A stretch of DNA of 64,000 bases from Massilia sp. H-1. Lineage in GTDB: Bacteria > Pseudomonadota > Gammaproteobacteria > Burkholderiales > Burkholderiaceae_D. The notes under the pieces were generated by a model. The model made no database searches. It saw nothing but the letters and a program-made list of their open reading frames with translations, and was not told the DNA's origin. Shown here piece by piece: positions 32,889 through 42,440 of this stretch (its first letter is position 1; each line of letters begins with the position of its first letter). The stretch covers positions 4,216,001 through 4,280,000 of the forward strand of contig CP087969.1 of NCBI GenBank assembly GCA_024703915.1. The letters are read 5' to 3'. The position numbers were made by a program, and so were the translations under genes.

Positions 32889-33314
32889 ATGAGCACTCCC
32901 GCACTGACCCTGTATTTCGATGGCAGATGCGCTTTCTGCTCCACCAGAAATGGCCCGCCTGGGCCGTTGGGACAAACACCGCAAGCTCGCCTTTGTCGAC
33001 ATCGCCCAGCCGGGATTCGACCCTGCGCACCTGGGCGCCACCATGGCCGAACTCAATCTCGAAATGTACAGCCAGAGCGCCGATGGCGCGGTCTATGCTT
33101 AAGCATCGATAGCATGCTGGCCGCCTATACCCTGGTCGGACGCGGTTACCTGGTCGCGCCGCTGCGCGTGCCGTTCCTGCGTCCGCCGCTCGCTTACCTG
33201 TACCGCATGTTCGCCCGCAACCGCTACCGCATGTCGCGCCTGCTGGGCTACAAGCTCAGGCCCGTGTGCCAGGACGGCGTGTGCGTGCACCGCAATCCCT
33301 ATCTGAAGGACTGA
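32889..33314 (+). CDS. DCC-family thiol-disulfide oxidoreductase-like protein (DUF393; frame interrupted)
   Basis: About 141 residues. LYFDGRCAFCS gives the DGxCxxC motif for which the family is named. GIDSMLAAYTLVGRGYLVAPL and LYRMFARNRYRMSRLLGY follow the usual DUF393 pattern. Thioredoxin-like fold predicted; partner unknown. Indel near 32944; scar at 33102 (GCTTAAGC for GCCGGC). Seven bp upstream of the next gene; forms an operon of three. Confidence 0.87.
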   Translation: MSTPALTLYFDGRCAFCSTRNGPPGPLGQTPQARLCRHRPAGIRPCAPGRHHGRTQSRNVQPERRWRGLCLSIDSMLAAYTLVGRGYLVAPLRVPFLRPPLAYLYRMFARNRYRMSRLLGYKLRPVCQDGVCVHRNPYLKD

Positions 33315-33321
33315 TTCCCTC

Positions 33322-33772
33322 ATGACCCGTGAAACCCTGCGCAAGTGGACCGTCTGGTACGTCTACGCGAGCATCGCCGCGCACCTGGCGGTCGGCATGC
33401 TGCTGCCGCTGATCATGCCGGCGCGCCGCTGTTCGACGGCTACCACCGCGCCATCGAAGCCGCATTCTGGGGCCCGGCAATTCCACCCGAGGCGCGCGCA
33501 GCAGGTGTGGTGGATCTCGCTGTTCGGCCCCACCGTGCAGGCGGCGGCGGTCTGGATGGCCGCACTGGCCTGGATGGGCGACCGCCAGCGCAACGCGCTG
33601 GCCTGGGGCGCACTGATCGCCTAGCCTCGTGCTGTGGGCGCCGCAGGATATGCTCATTTCGCTGCAAGCCAATTGCTGGGCCCACGTCTGGATCGACAGC
33701 TTCGCCGTGGCCGCCATGCTGCCGCCGCTGATCTACCTGTTCATCATCGACCGGCAAACGGGGGCGGCATGA
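33322..33772 (+). CDS. Small integral membrane protein (frame interrupted)
   Basis: About 149 residues with four predicted TM helices: WYVYASIAAHLAVGMLLPLI, the region around SLFGPTVQAAAVWMAAL, GALIAGLVLWAPQDML and FAVAAMLPPLIYLFIID. Function unknown. Indel near 33425; scar at 33620 (GCCTAGCC for GCCGGCC). Its stop overlaps the next start (ATGATGA region), so it is coupled to the DUF4166 gene. Confidence 0.75.
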
Positions 33773-34402
33773 TGATCGCGTCCGAAGGCGAATTGTTCCG
33801 CAAGATTCTGGGACCGGAGTGGAACCGGCTGCACCTCGATATCCAGCACCGCTTCGCCAGGAATCCCATGCCCGGCAAGCCCTTGCGCTACCGGGGCGAG
33901 CTCAGTGAACTGAGCTGCTCGCGTTTCGGCCAGCTGCTCGGCTACATGACGCGGCCACTGATTCAGGGCGCGCTGATGCCCTACAACGACGCTTCGCTTC
34001 CCGGTCGATATCGAGGTCTATGCGAAGCCGGACGATCCGGCCATCTACAAGCAGCGCATCTACCGCCTGCACGGGCGCAAGCCGGTCCAGTTCACGTCCT
34101 TCATGCGCGAGAGCAGCAAGGGCGAGGTGCTTGAGTATGTGGGCATGGGACTGGGCATGAAGCTGCTGCTGTCGGTGCGCGACGGCGACTTGTATTTCGA
34201 GAGCGACGGCTATTTCTGGGAGCTGTTCGGCGTGCGCATTCCGGTGCCTGCCCTGCTCACACCAGGCAAGACCTTCCTCTGCCACCGCAACAACCACGCG
34301 GCGCAGTTCGATATCCGCATCGAGATCGTGCATCCCCTGTTCGGCAAATCGTTCACGCAGGTCGGCGTGTTCCGCGAACTGGCGACCGGATCCGGTGACT
34401 AG
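33769..34402 (+). CDS. DUF4166 domain-containing protein (frame interrupted)
   Basis: About 210 residues. LFRKILGPEWNRLHLDIQHRF, KPLRYRGEL, RKPVQFTSFMRESSKGEVLEY and GMGLGMKLLLSVRDGDLYF follow the DUF4166 pattern, and RIPVPALLTPGKTFLCH is characteristic. Function unknown; lipid or polysaccharide links have been suggested for relatives. An ATG at 33772 is an alternative start. One indel near 34003. Convergent with the LytTR regulator, overlapping its stop by 4 bp. Confidence 0.85.
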
Positions 34403-35130
34403 AGACTGAGAAGGTCTTTCAGTTCCTGCGCATTGCGGCGCGAGATTTCGATCGTTTTCCCGTCGCTCATCGTGACATCGTAGCCCAGGCTGACCGATTC
34501 CTCGATCGCGGCGATCTCCTGCAGATTGACGATGCACTGGCGGTTTGCGCGGAAGAAGTGGCGCGGCGGCAGGCGCTCCTCCACGCTGTTCATCGACTTC
34601 TTGATGTAAGCCTTGTCGTCGCCGAAGTAGATCCGCACGTAGTTCTTGCAGCTCTCGATGTAGCGGATCGAGGCCAGGCTCACCAGGTGACAGCGCTCGC
34701 CATCCTTGACGAAGATCTTGCTGTTGATGTCGAGCGGCGGGCGCGCGGCGTCGGCGTTGTCGGACTCTGACTCGGACTCCGACTCGGTGCTGGCCAGCTT
34801 GCGCACCGCGATCTCGAGCCGCTCATGGCTGATCGGCTTGAGCAAGTAGTCGACCGTGTTGTAGTCGAACGAGCGGATCGCGTATTCCGAATAGGCGGTC
34901 GTGAACACGATGCGCGGCAGGTAGTCGAGCGCGGCCAGCAGATCGAAGCCGGTCGCGCCGGGCATGTGAATGTCCAGGAAAATGACGTCCGGCCGGGTTT
35001 CCTGAATCAGCGCCAGGGCGCTGTCGGGATGATCGGCCTGGCCGACCACCTCGATCTCGTCGAACGCGGCCAGCATGCGCACCAGGCCTTCGCGCGCCAG
35101 GCGCGAGTCTTCCACCACGATCGCCCTCAT
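34399..35130 (-). CDS. LytTR-family response regulator
   Basis: 243 residues, uninterrupted. Receiver: VVEDSRLAREGLVRML, phospho-Asp in DVIFLDIHMPGATGFDLL, Lys in YLLKPIS. Linker with a Ser-Glu repeat (ESESESES). LytTR DNA-binding domain: SKIFVKDGERCHLV, IRYIESCKNYVRIYF, FFRANRQCIVNLQEIA. It binds direct-repeat operators. Start overlaps the kinase stop by 4 bp, so it is the partner of the upstream LytS-type kinase. Confidence 0.95.
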   Translation of the reverse strand: MRAIVVEDSRLAREGLVRMLAAFDEIEVVGQADHPDSALALIQETRPDVIFLDIHMPGATGFDLLAALDYLPRIVFTTAYSEYAIRSFDYNTVDYLLKPISHERLEIAVRKLASTESESESESDNADAARPPLDINSKIFVKDGERCHLVSLASIRYIESCKNYVRIYFGDDKAYIKKSMNSVEERLPPRHFFRANRQCIVNLQEIAAIEESVSLGYDVTMSDGKTIEISRRNAQELKDLLSL

Positions 35131-36221
35131 GCCGCGCGCTCCAGCGGCAGCGTCAGGCGCACATCGAAGCGCGTGCCGCCATGCGTGACCTTGAGCGCGG
35201 CGCGCTCGCCGTACAGCAGCGCCAGACGCTGTGCGATGTTGCGCAAGCCGATACCCATGCCGTTTCCTTTCTTTTCCCGCAGCATGTCCGTCGTTGCCAA
35301 TGTCGAATACGAGATTGCTGCCGTCGAGGGCGGCGGTGATGGTCAGGGCGCCGCCGCCGTGCAGCTGTTCCAGCCCGTGCTTGATCGCGTTCTCGGTCAG
35401 CATCTGCAGCACCATCGGCGGCACCAGCGCTTCGTGCAGGGCACGCTCGATGTGCATGCTGAACACGAGGCGCTCTTCGAGCTGGGTCCTGACGATGGCG
35501 ATGTACTGGTCGATGACCGCCAGCTCGCGCCCAAGACTGACCTTCTCGCTGCGGCTGCTCTCGAGCGAATAGCGCAGGATCTCGGAGAAGGCCGTGATCA
35601 TGCTGTCGGCGCGGCGCGCGTCTTCATGGATCATGAAGCGGATGTTGTTCAGGGAGTTGAACAGGAAGTGCGGATTGAGCTGGTTGGACAGGCTGCTCAG
35701 CTGCGCTTCCTTCCAGGTTGTTCTGCAAGCGCAGGTTGTGCGTTTCCGTCTGGCGCACGCGCCGCACCGCCGTCACGCTGATGTACATGAAGCTCCACAC
35801 CAGGATGAACAGCTGATTCTGCGGTCCCTGTTCGCGAATCCGCATGAACAGGAAGGACGCGAATTCGAGCGGCACCCTGGCGGCCGCGTACTTGGCCGCA
35901 AACACGTCCCAGAACAGCGTCACCAGCGCCGTTTGCAGCAGTGCGGCAGTGAGCACAGCCACCACGGCGCTGTACAGGACGGCCCAGGCGATCAGCCAGC
36001 CCATGCGCACGCCGTGGCCGCCGCGGCGCTGGTACAGCCAGCGAAACCCCAGCACCGCCAGCGTGTACAGCGGCACCCAGCACACGCTGGTGGTCACTTC
36101 ATAGGCAGCAAAGCCGCCCCAGGCCAGATTCATGCCGATCGTGACGGCCAGGCCGATGGGCGATGGCGCTGCAGTGGTACAGCCAGAACTGGCGGTCGCG
36201 CGGGAAGAAGTGGAGCGGCAT
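35127..36221 (-). CDS. LytS-type sensor histidine kinase (frame interrupted)
   Basis: About 365 residues. MPLHFFPRDRQFWLYH start, then four hydrophobic helices (around GLAVTIGMNLAWGGF, CWVPLYTLAVLGF, GWLIAWAVLYSAVVAV and LFILVWSFMYISV). His_kinase domain: NQLNPHFLFNSLNNIRFMI with the phospho-acceptor His, and ATPase N-box MLTENAIKHGLEQ. Signal unknown. An ATG at 36251 is an alternative start. Indels near 36170, 35712 and 35270. Cotranscribed with the LytTR regulator. Confidence 0.9.
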
Positions 36222-36272
36222 CGGGGCGGGGGAGTGGCGTGGACCACGCATTCTAGCAATCGCCACCGCTGC

Positions 36273-38266
36273 TTACCAGATCCGGATGCGCTCGGCCGCG
36301 CTGCGGTACATCGCGTCCCCGGCCCGGGTTCCGAAGGCGTCGTGAAAGCCGTCGGTGTTGACCGCCGGACCATTGGCGCGGCAGGCGTGCGGCGCGTGCG
36401 GGTCGGACGCGAGCATGGTGAGCATCGCCTCGTCGCGCATCTTCACGCGGCGAAAGTGCGCCGCCGCGATGAAGAAGCGCTGTTCGCCGCTGCGGCCGCC
36501 GATCACCGGCGAGGGCTTGCCGCCCAGCGTGTTCTGCCAGGCCTTGAAGGCGATCTGCATGCCCGACAGATCGGCCATGTTCTCGGTCAGCGTGAGTTTG
36601 CCGCTGGCGTGCTTGCCGGGCAGCGCTTCGCAGCCGTCAAACTGGGCGACCAGGCGCGCGCCGAGGGCGTCGAAGGCCTTGCGGTCGGCATCGGTCCACC
36701 AGTTGCGCAGCACGCCATTGCCGTCGAACTGGCTGCCCATGCTATCGAAGCCATGGCTGATTTCGTGCGCGATGTTCACGCCGATGGCGCCGTAGTTGGC
36801 CGCGTCGTCCTGGCTGATGTCGAAGAAGGGCGCCTGCAGGCTGGCTGCGGGGAACACGATCTCGTTGAGCATCGGGTCGTACATGGCGTCCACGGTTTGC
36901 GGCGTGAATTGCCATTCGCGCCGGTCGACCTTGCAGGTCCGCCCTGGCGGCTTGCACCGTCCAGGCGAAGCGCGTGCCGCGTGCGCGGTTGCCGACCGCG
37001 TCGTGCTCGCGCACCAGCAGTGCGCCATAGTCGCGCCACTGTTCCGGGTAGCCGATCTTGGCGCCGTACTTCGACAGCTTGTCCAGCGCCTGCGCGCGTC
37101 GCGCGATGACATCCATGCGATCGACTGGATCGATTCGCGGTACGCCGCCAGAATGGCCGTGACCATGGTCTGCACGCGGTCCTTGTGCTGCTGGGAGAAG
37201 TGGCGCTGCACGTACAGCTGGCCGATGCCGTCGCCCATCACGCCGTTGAGCGAGGCGATGCTTTGCTGCCAGCGCGGCTCGGGCGCGGTGGCGCCGCCGA
37301 GCGCCTTGCCACGGAAGGCGAAGCGCGCTTCGCGGAAGGCGGCCAAGCAGCACCGGCGCGAAGGCGTCGAGCAGGCGCAGGCGGTAGTACTGCTTCCAGT
37401 CGGCCAGCGGCAGCTGCGCATACAGCGCGGCCGTGGCGCTGACGGCGCTCGGCTGGGTCACGGTGACGCTCGACACCGACGCCAGCCCGGCCTTCCGGAA
37501 GAAGGCTGGCCAGTCGTAGCCGGGCGCGCTGGCGGCCAGGGCGGAGACGGTCATCGGGTTGTACATGCGGGACGGATCGGAGGTGTCCTCGCGCTTCCAG
37601 TGGGCCGCGGCGATGCGGGTCTCGAGCGCGATCACGCTGTCCGCCACTGTGTCCGGCCGCTTCATGCCTAGGCCAGGCGCGCGAGCGTGGCCAGGTAGCT
37701 GCGGTAGGCGGCCAGCGCCTGGGCGAAGCGCGGCTCGTCGACCTGCAGGTAGTAGGCGCGGTCGGGCAGGCCCAGGCCGCCCTGCCAGGTCATGACGCGG
37801 TTGACGGTCGGGTCCTGGAGGTCGGGGAAGACGCGCAGCCAGACCGGCGTTTCGATGATGCCCTGCATTTCGCCGTTCAGGGCGGCCAGCTCGGAGGGCG
37901 TGCGCACGGCGTCGATGTCGCCCATCAGGCCGCCGAGCGGGCGCAGGCCGCAGCGGTCGATGCTGGCAGTGTCCATGAAGCTGGCGTGGAAGGCGCCGAT
38001 TTTCTGCTCCAGCGTGCTTAGGCGCGATGGCGGCTGGCAGCCAGCGCCTCGACGATGGCGCGGATGCGGGTGTCGGTGATGTCGTTGACTTCGACGCCCA
38101 GCACGTACTGCTTGTCGGCGGGAATCGGCGTGTCGCGCAGCCAGGCGCCGTTGGCGGCGAGGAACAGGTCATCCTGGAAGCGCACGTCGGTGGCCGGGGC
38201 CGCCGCCAGGCTGGCGCCGGCGAGCTGGATCAGGAGGGCAGTGGTGGCGAGTTTGAATGCGTGCAT
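36273..38266 (-). CDS. M13-family (neprilysin-like) metallopeptidase (frame interrupted)
   Basis: About 665 residues. Signal peptide MHAFKLATTALLIQLAGASLAAA. M13_N domain with FQDDLFLAANGAWL. Catalytic domain: zinc motif NIAHEISHGFD (HExxH), third ligand region LTENMADLSG, and ending MYRSAAERIRIW, with NGPAVNTDGFHDAFG before it. Periplasmic zinc endopeptidase for small peptides. Scars at about 37670 and 38018 (GCCGGC restores LARLAGMKRPD and HRAGTLEQK); other indels near 37350, 37105 and 36940. Confidence 0.92.
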
Positions 38267-38523
38267 GGCGATGGCCCGGTGGTTGAGATGGCCCGATGGT
38301 GCACGAAACAGCCTTGTCAAAAGGGTAAAAGGTGCCGAGCGGCGACAGGTGAGGATGAGCGGCGCCGACTGGATACCTCCAGTAACACTTCTTACGGGAA
38401 TCACCTGTTTGTGAAGACGCTTGTGCGGTTTAATGACGTTGTGGGCAGAGGACATTGATCCCGGCTCCATGACTCTGAAGAGGTGGTATTTCCCCAGAGT
38501 CCACTTTTATACAGGAGTACATC

Positions 38524-39046
38524 ATGATCAAGAAAGCCCTCGTATTCGCAGTGTCTGCAGCGTGCCTGGTATCCGGCACCGCGTTCGCTCAGTCGTCCGA
38601 TTACAGGAATGACCGGTACGAGCGCAATGACCGGATCGAGCGGACCGACAATGCATGGCGCGGCGACCGTAACGATCGTCACGACCGCAACGAACGCACT
38701 ACCCACGACGGCCGCGATTTCCGCTACGGCGACTTCGACCACGGCGCGCCACGACGACCGTCACGACGGCTACCGCGACAACCGCTACGACAACCGCTAC
38801 GATAATCGCCACTATGGCTACAACAATGGCTATAACAATGGTTATCACAACGGTTACCGCATGCAGATGCGCCGTGGCGAACGCCTGTCGCGCGACTATG
38901 GCAGCTATTATGTCGTCAACGACTGGAACCGCCACAATCGTCTGTATGCGCCGCAGCGCGGCTACCAGTGGGTGCAGGTCGGCGGCGACTACGCTCTGGT
39001 CGCCATCGCAACGGGTATCATTGCCCACGTGCTGTTGAATAACTAA
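38524..39046 (+). CDS. RcnB-family periplasmic protein (frame interrupted)
   Basis: About 174 residues. Signal peptide MIKKALVFAVSAACLVSGTAFA. A long Asp/Arg/Asn/His-rich repeat region (NDRYERNDRIERTDN, then NNGYNNGYHNGY repeats) is followed by the RcnB core YYVVNDWNRHNRLYAPQRGYQWVQVGGDYALV and a C-terminal hydrophobic helix. RcnB proteins influence Ni/Co homeostasis in E. coli; most relatives are uncharacterised. One indel near 38745 inside the repeat. GGAG lies 6 bp before the ATG. Confidence 0.87.
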
Positions 39047-39056
39047 CGTGGATTAC

Positions 39057-39082
39057 GCGCCGCCGGGTTCGCCCGGCGGCGC
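39057..39082 (+). terminator. Terminator hairpin after the RcnB gene
   Basis: GCGCCGCCGGG-TTCG-CCCGGCGGCGC, perfect 11-bp GC stem with a TTCG loop, 10 bp past the stop, followed by CTTGTTAC. T-tract is weak. Confidence 0.6.
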
Positions 39083-39100
39083 CTTGTTACGAGGCTGCCG

Positions 39101-39494
39101 ATGCACTACACGATCGTTTCCCTGCTCTCCCTTCTGTCCGTGTCGGCCGTGCTGACCGCCTGTTCGGGCAAAGTCCAGACCGCCGATGTTGCACCGCAAG
39201 CCGCGCCATCGGCAGTGCAGGGCGTTACGCGCATGCTGGGCCAGTGGAACGGTCCGGAAGGCACCTACATGTTGATCGGCGGCGCCAGCGGCAAGTACGC
39301 CATTACCATCCGCAATCTGGACGGCCCGCGCACCTTCCAGGGCAGCGCGGTAGAATGACAGCATTATCTTCGAGCGCGACGGCAAGCAGCACACGCTCCG
39401 CGCCAGCGACGGCGCCGCCACCGGCATGAAATGGCTCGCCGACAAAAAGCATTGCCTGGTGATCGAGACCGGCGAAGGCTATTGCCGCGACTGA
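39101..39494 (+). CDS. Small lipoprotein (frame interrupted)
   Basis: About 131 residues. Lipoprotein signal MHYTIVSLLSLLSVSAVLTAC with lipobox LTAC. Mature part: MLGQWNGPEGTYMLIGGAS, YAITIRNLDGPRTFQG, then in the next frame ERDGKQHTLRASDGAATG and KHCLVIETGEGYCRD with two Cys. A lipocalin-like or inhibitor-like beta fold is possible; family not recognised. Indel near 39355. Confidence 0.72.
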
Positions 39495-39560
39495 GGCGTC
39501 TTGACCGTCCCTGGCAACTCGGTAAGAATGCGCCATCTCCTGTCACCCATAAGGCTGTCC

Positions 39561-40187
39561 ATGCATGCTTTCATTCCACGCGCTTAAGCGCTCTGCTGTG
39601 CGCGGCTTTGCTCGCCGCGTCGTCCCAGGCCGCCGAGCCGATCGATGTCAGCAAGCTGAGCGATTCCGCCGTGACCATGGTCGAGGTGAGCAAGCCTGCC
39701 AGTCCCGGCAAGACCTTTGCCGCCGGAACGATCATCAATGCTCCGGTGCAGGACGTGTGCGCGTGCTGCAAAATTACGCGGCCTATCCCAGCTTCATGCC
39801 CAACACCGAATCGGCCAAAGTGTCGCAATCGGGCGCGGGCCATGCGCTGGTCGATATCACGCTCAAACTGCCGATGGGCAAAATCAAAAAGTACCGCCTG
39901 CGCATGGAGCCGAAAGTCAGTGCCGACAGCTGCGTGCTGGCCTGGAAGCTGGTGCCCTGGCCAGGGCTCAAGCAGGAAGAAACCATCGTCGACACCACCG
40001 GCCAGTGGCAGCTCACTCCAGGCGCGACGGCTAAAGCAAGACCGTTGTGCGCTACATGGTCTATACCGATCCCGGTCCGATTCCGTTCGGACTCGGCTGG
40101 ATCGTCGATAGTCTGAGCAAGGACAGCATCCCGCAAACGCTGGACGCGGTCCGCCAGCGTCACCCAGCGCTGATTTCCCCCGTCTGA
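39561..40187 (+). CDS. SRPBCC (START-like) secreted protein (frame interrupted)
   Basis: About 205 residues. Repairing the scar at 39585 (GCTTAAGC to GCCGGC) makes MHAFIPRAGALLCAALLAA the signal peptide, ending SSQAAEP. Mature domain: GTIINAPVQDVC, LQNYAAYPSFMPNTESAKV, GHALVDITLKLPMGKIKKY, CVLAWKLVPWPG and YMVYTDPGPIPFGLGWIVD, a polyketide-cyclase/START-like fold that binds hydrophobic ligands. Second scar at 40033 (GATAGKTVV). Likely periplasmic lipid- or ligand-binding. Confidence 0.8.
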
Positions 40188-40268
40188 CCCCGCAGCAAGC
40201 CATCCCGCACAAAAATGTGCGCAGGATGGCTTGACTTGCTTTCACCTGTAAGATATTCTTTACACGTG

Positions 40269-40599
40269 ATGACAAAAAATATTATTGATAACGGAGATGC
40301 TTTGCTGTCGGCACTGTCGGCACTGGCCAATCCACACCGGCTGCGCATCATCGCGGCGCTCGCTTCCGGCGGGCGCAACTACGTGAGCCAGCTGGCGCGG
40401 GAAATCGGCATCAGCTTACCCTTTGCTGCATCTGCATTTGCAGAAGCTGGAAGGGGCGGGACTGGTAACGAGCAAGCTCGAGCTGTCCGAGGATGGCAAG
40501 GCGCTCAATTACTTCGAGGTGAGCGGTTTCGCTCTGGAGCTGACGCCCGCCGCCATCGCCGCCGCAGCCGCATCCCTGACCACCAAACTTGAATCCTAG
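40269..40599 (+). CDS. ArsR-family winged-helix regulator (frame interrupted)
   Basis: About 109 residues. SALSALANPHRLRIIAALASGGRNYVSQLAREIGIS is the ArsR recognition region; HLHLQKLEGAGLV and SKLELSEDGKALNYFEVSGF complete the winged helix. No metal-binding Cys seen. The frame breaks near 40422, where GCTTACCC replaces an expected GCCGGCC. It precedes two small membrane-protein genes by 8 bp, likely its operon. Confidence 0.88.
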
Positions 40600-40607
40600 A
40601 GGCCACC

Positions 40608-40865
40608 ATGTCTGAACCTATCTACATCTTTACGCTGGCCGCATTGTTCGGCACGATCATTACCGTGTTCGCGATCCGCTACACCGCGCTGACCAAGCAA
40701 GCGAAAGCCGGTCTGGACAATGCCGAAAACTACCGCGAGCTGGCAGCCCGCGCCGCCCAGGCACAGGCCGACACGGCGATCGCGCTCGGCGCCGTCAATG
40801 TCACGCTGGCCGATCTTCGCCTGCGCGTGGCGGGGCTGGAAAAAGTGCTCAAGGAAGTGGAGTAA
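40608..40865 (+). CDS. Small membrane protein with coiled coil, 85 residues
   Basis: Uninterrupted. One N-terminal TM helix (IYIFTLAALFGTIITVFAIRY) followed by a charged helical tail (AENYRELAARAAQAQADTA, LRLRVAGLEKVLKEVE) predicted as coiled coil. Function unknown; cotranscribed with the ArsR regulator. Confidence 0.75.
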   Translation: MSEPIYIFTLAALFGTIITVFAIRYTALTKQAKAGLDNAENYRELAARAAQAQADTAIALGAVNVTLADLRLRVAGLEKVLKEVE

Positions 40866-40868
40866 GCC

Positions 40869-41283
40869 ATGAGCGCTCCCGAACATGAGGTATCGGTACT
40901 GCAGCTGTACCTGCTGCGCGCATGTATCTGTTGATCGTGGTCGGTCTCGGCCTGGTGTTGTGGCCGGGCATCATTAATCACGCCACGCCGTGGACGCTGA
41001 ATGGCGGCGTAGTCAATTGCATGCTGGCCGCGTTCTCGCTGCTGTCGCTGCTGGGCCTGCGCTATCCGCTGCAGATGCTGCCGGTGCTGATGTGGGAACT
41101 CCTGTGGAAAGCGCTCTGGCTAGGTATCGTGGCCTATCCCGCCTGGGCTGCTTAAGCACGATCGACGCGGCTACCAGCGCCAGGGCATTCGAGTGCATGC
41201 TGGTCGTGCTGATTCCGATCGTTTTGCCGTGGGGGTATGTGATCAAGCACTACGTGCGCGCACCGGGAACGCGCTGGCGGTAG
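40869..41283 (+). CDS. Small integral membrane protein (frame interrupted)
   Basis: About 137 residues, four TM helices (MYLLIVVGLGLVLWPGIIN, MLAAFSLLSLLGLRY, LMWELLWKALWLGIVAYPA, MLVVLIPIVLPWGYVI). No family recognised. Indel near 40920; scar at 41150 (GCTTAAGC for GCCGGC, giving WAAGTIDAAT). Starts 3 bp after the preceding stop. Confidence 0.75.
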
Positions 41284-41343
41284 CGCTTATGCCCCGATGT
41301 ATAGTGGCGTTGCAAACGACGGACGCCACCCAGGGAGCGCAGC

Positions 41344-41623
41344 ATGGAAATGAAGAAGATCAACGCCGGGAAATTGCGTGCCATTGGCTACGACGCGCGA
41401 ACGCATCTTGCGCGTGGAACTCGACGATGGCACGGCAATCGATTATTCGGGCGTGGGGACGGAAACCTGGCGCCGCCTGTCGACCTCGGGTGCGGCGTGG
41501 AGCTTTTACCGCGACAATATCGAGGAAGAATTTCACGGCAAACGGGGCAAGGCGGGACCAGCGCGGCCTACTGGACTGGATGATTTGTTCGGGCTTACTG
41601 GTACGGACGAACCGGATCGTTGA
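41344..41623 (+). CDS. KTSC domain protein (frame interrupted)
   Basis: About 92 residues. KLRAIGYDARERILRVELDDG followed by IDYSGVGTETWRRL and AWSFYRDNIEEEF is the KTSC pattern (C-terminal domain of lysyl-tRNA-synthetase-like proteins, also stand-alone). Likely a small RNA- or nucleic-acid-related protein; function unknown. One inserted base near 41398. Confidence 0.8.
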
Positions 41624-41740
41624 GCCAACGCAGGCCTCGGAACAGGATTTTGGCCATTGATTGATGCGAAGGGAATCGGCAGCGATAACGTCGCCGGGAT
41701 ACGCGTATGATGGATCAATGATTGCGAGCGAGGGGCTGTC

Positions 41741-41953
41741 ATGGCTACGAACTTGGTAGTACGAAATGTCGATGAAGAGGTCGCATTAGCGTTGAAGCAA
41801 AGGGCCGCCGCCAATGGACGAAGTGCGGAGGCGGAGCACCGGGAGATCCTGAAAGCGGCCCTTCAGCGGCCGCGCCGTCGCAGTGTTGCCGATGTGCTGG
41901 CAAACATGCCCGATGTTGGCGAGGACGCTGATTTTGATGTGCGCCGCGATTAA
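41741..41953 (+). CDS. FitA-like ribbon-helix-helix antitoxin
   Basis: 70 residues, uninterrupted. MATNLVVRNVDEEVALALKQRA and NGRSAEAEHREIL are the ribbon-helix-helix DNA-binding motif of FitA/StbC-type antitoxins. The C-terminal tail (VLANMPDVGEDADFDVRRD) wraps the toxin in relatives. Eight bp before the PIN toxin gene. Autoregulation through an upstream operator is expected. Confidence 0.92.
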   Translation: MATNLVVRNVDEEVALALKQRAAANGRSAEAEHREILKAALQRPRRRSVADVLANMPDVGEDADFDVRRD

Positions 41954-41961
41954 CTCAGCGA

Positions 41962-42372
41962 ATGTATTTAGTCGACACCAACGTGATTAGCGAAGCCCGC
42001 AAGGGGGTGAAGTCAAATCCTGGGGTCGTCAATTTTTTTCGCTCGACACAGGCCATCGATCGCTATTTATCTGTCCAGACTATCGGCGAAATTCGCCGTG
42101 GCATCGAAAATGTTCGTCGCCGTGGCGAACACATCCATGCTGTAAGGCTTGAGGCCTGGCTGGATGCCGTTGTCAACGAGTATGTCGACAGAATATTGAG
42201 TTTCGATGCTGATTGTTCTCAAGTATGGGGGCGATTGATGTCGCCACAGGTGAGCCACCCAATCGACAAGCAAATCGCTGCAATTGCCCTCATTTATGGG
42301 CTTGGTGTTGTAACCCGCAATGTCAGCGATTTTTCCACGACCGGTGCCAAGGTGTTGAATCCATTTATCTAG
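41962..42372 (+). CDS. vapC: PIN-domain toxin, VapC/FitB family
   Basis: 136 residues, uninterrupted. PIN acidic residues lie in YLVDTNVISEARK, GEIRRGIENVRR, and near the end (TRNVSDFS); DADCSQVWGRLM and HPIDKQIAAIALIYGL are family segments. It is expected to be an Mg-dependent ribonuclease neutralised by the preceding antitoxin. Complete and unbroken, so likely functional. Confidence 0.93.
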   Translation: MYLVDTNVISEARKGVKSNPGVVNFFRSTQAIDRYLSVQTIGEIRRGIENVRRRGEHIHAVRLEAWLDAVVNEYVDRILSFDADCSQVWGRLMSPQVSHPIDKQIAAIALIYGLGVVTRNVSDFSTTGAKVLNPFI

Positions 42373-42440
42373 GACGGTCGGCGCTTGACTGTGATTGATT
42401 CCAGCGACTCGCAACCCCTTCTGCTTAAGCAGAGCATGAT

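Noticed and set aside
42421..42432. CTGCTTAAGCAG palindrome between vapC and the winged-helix gene as an operator
   Set aside because: It fits a scarred CTGCCGGCAG, so the palindrome may be an artefact; no second copy near a promoter.
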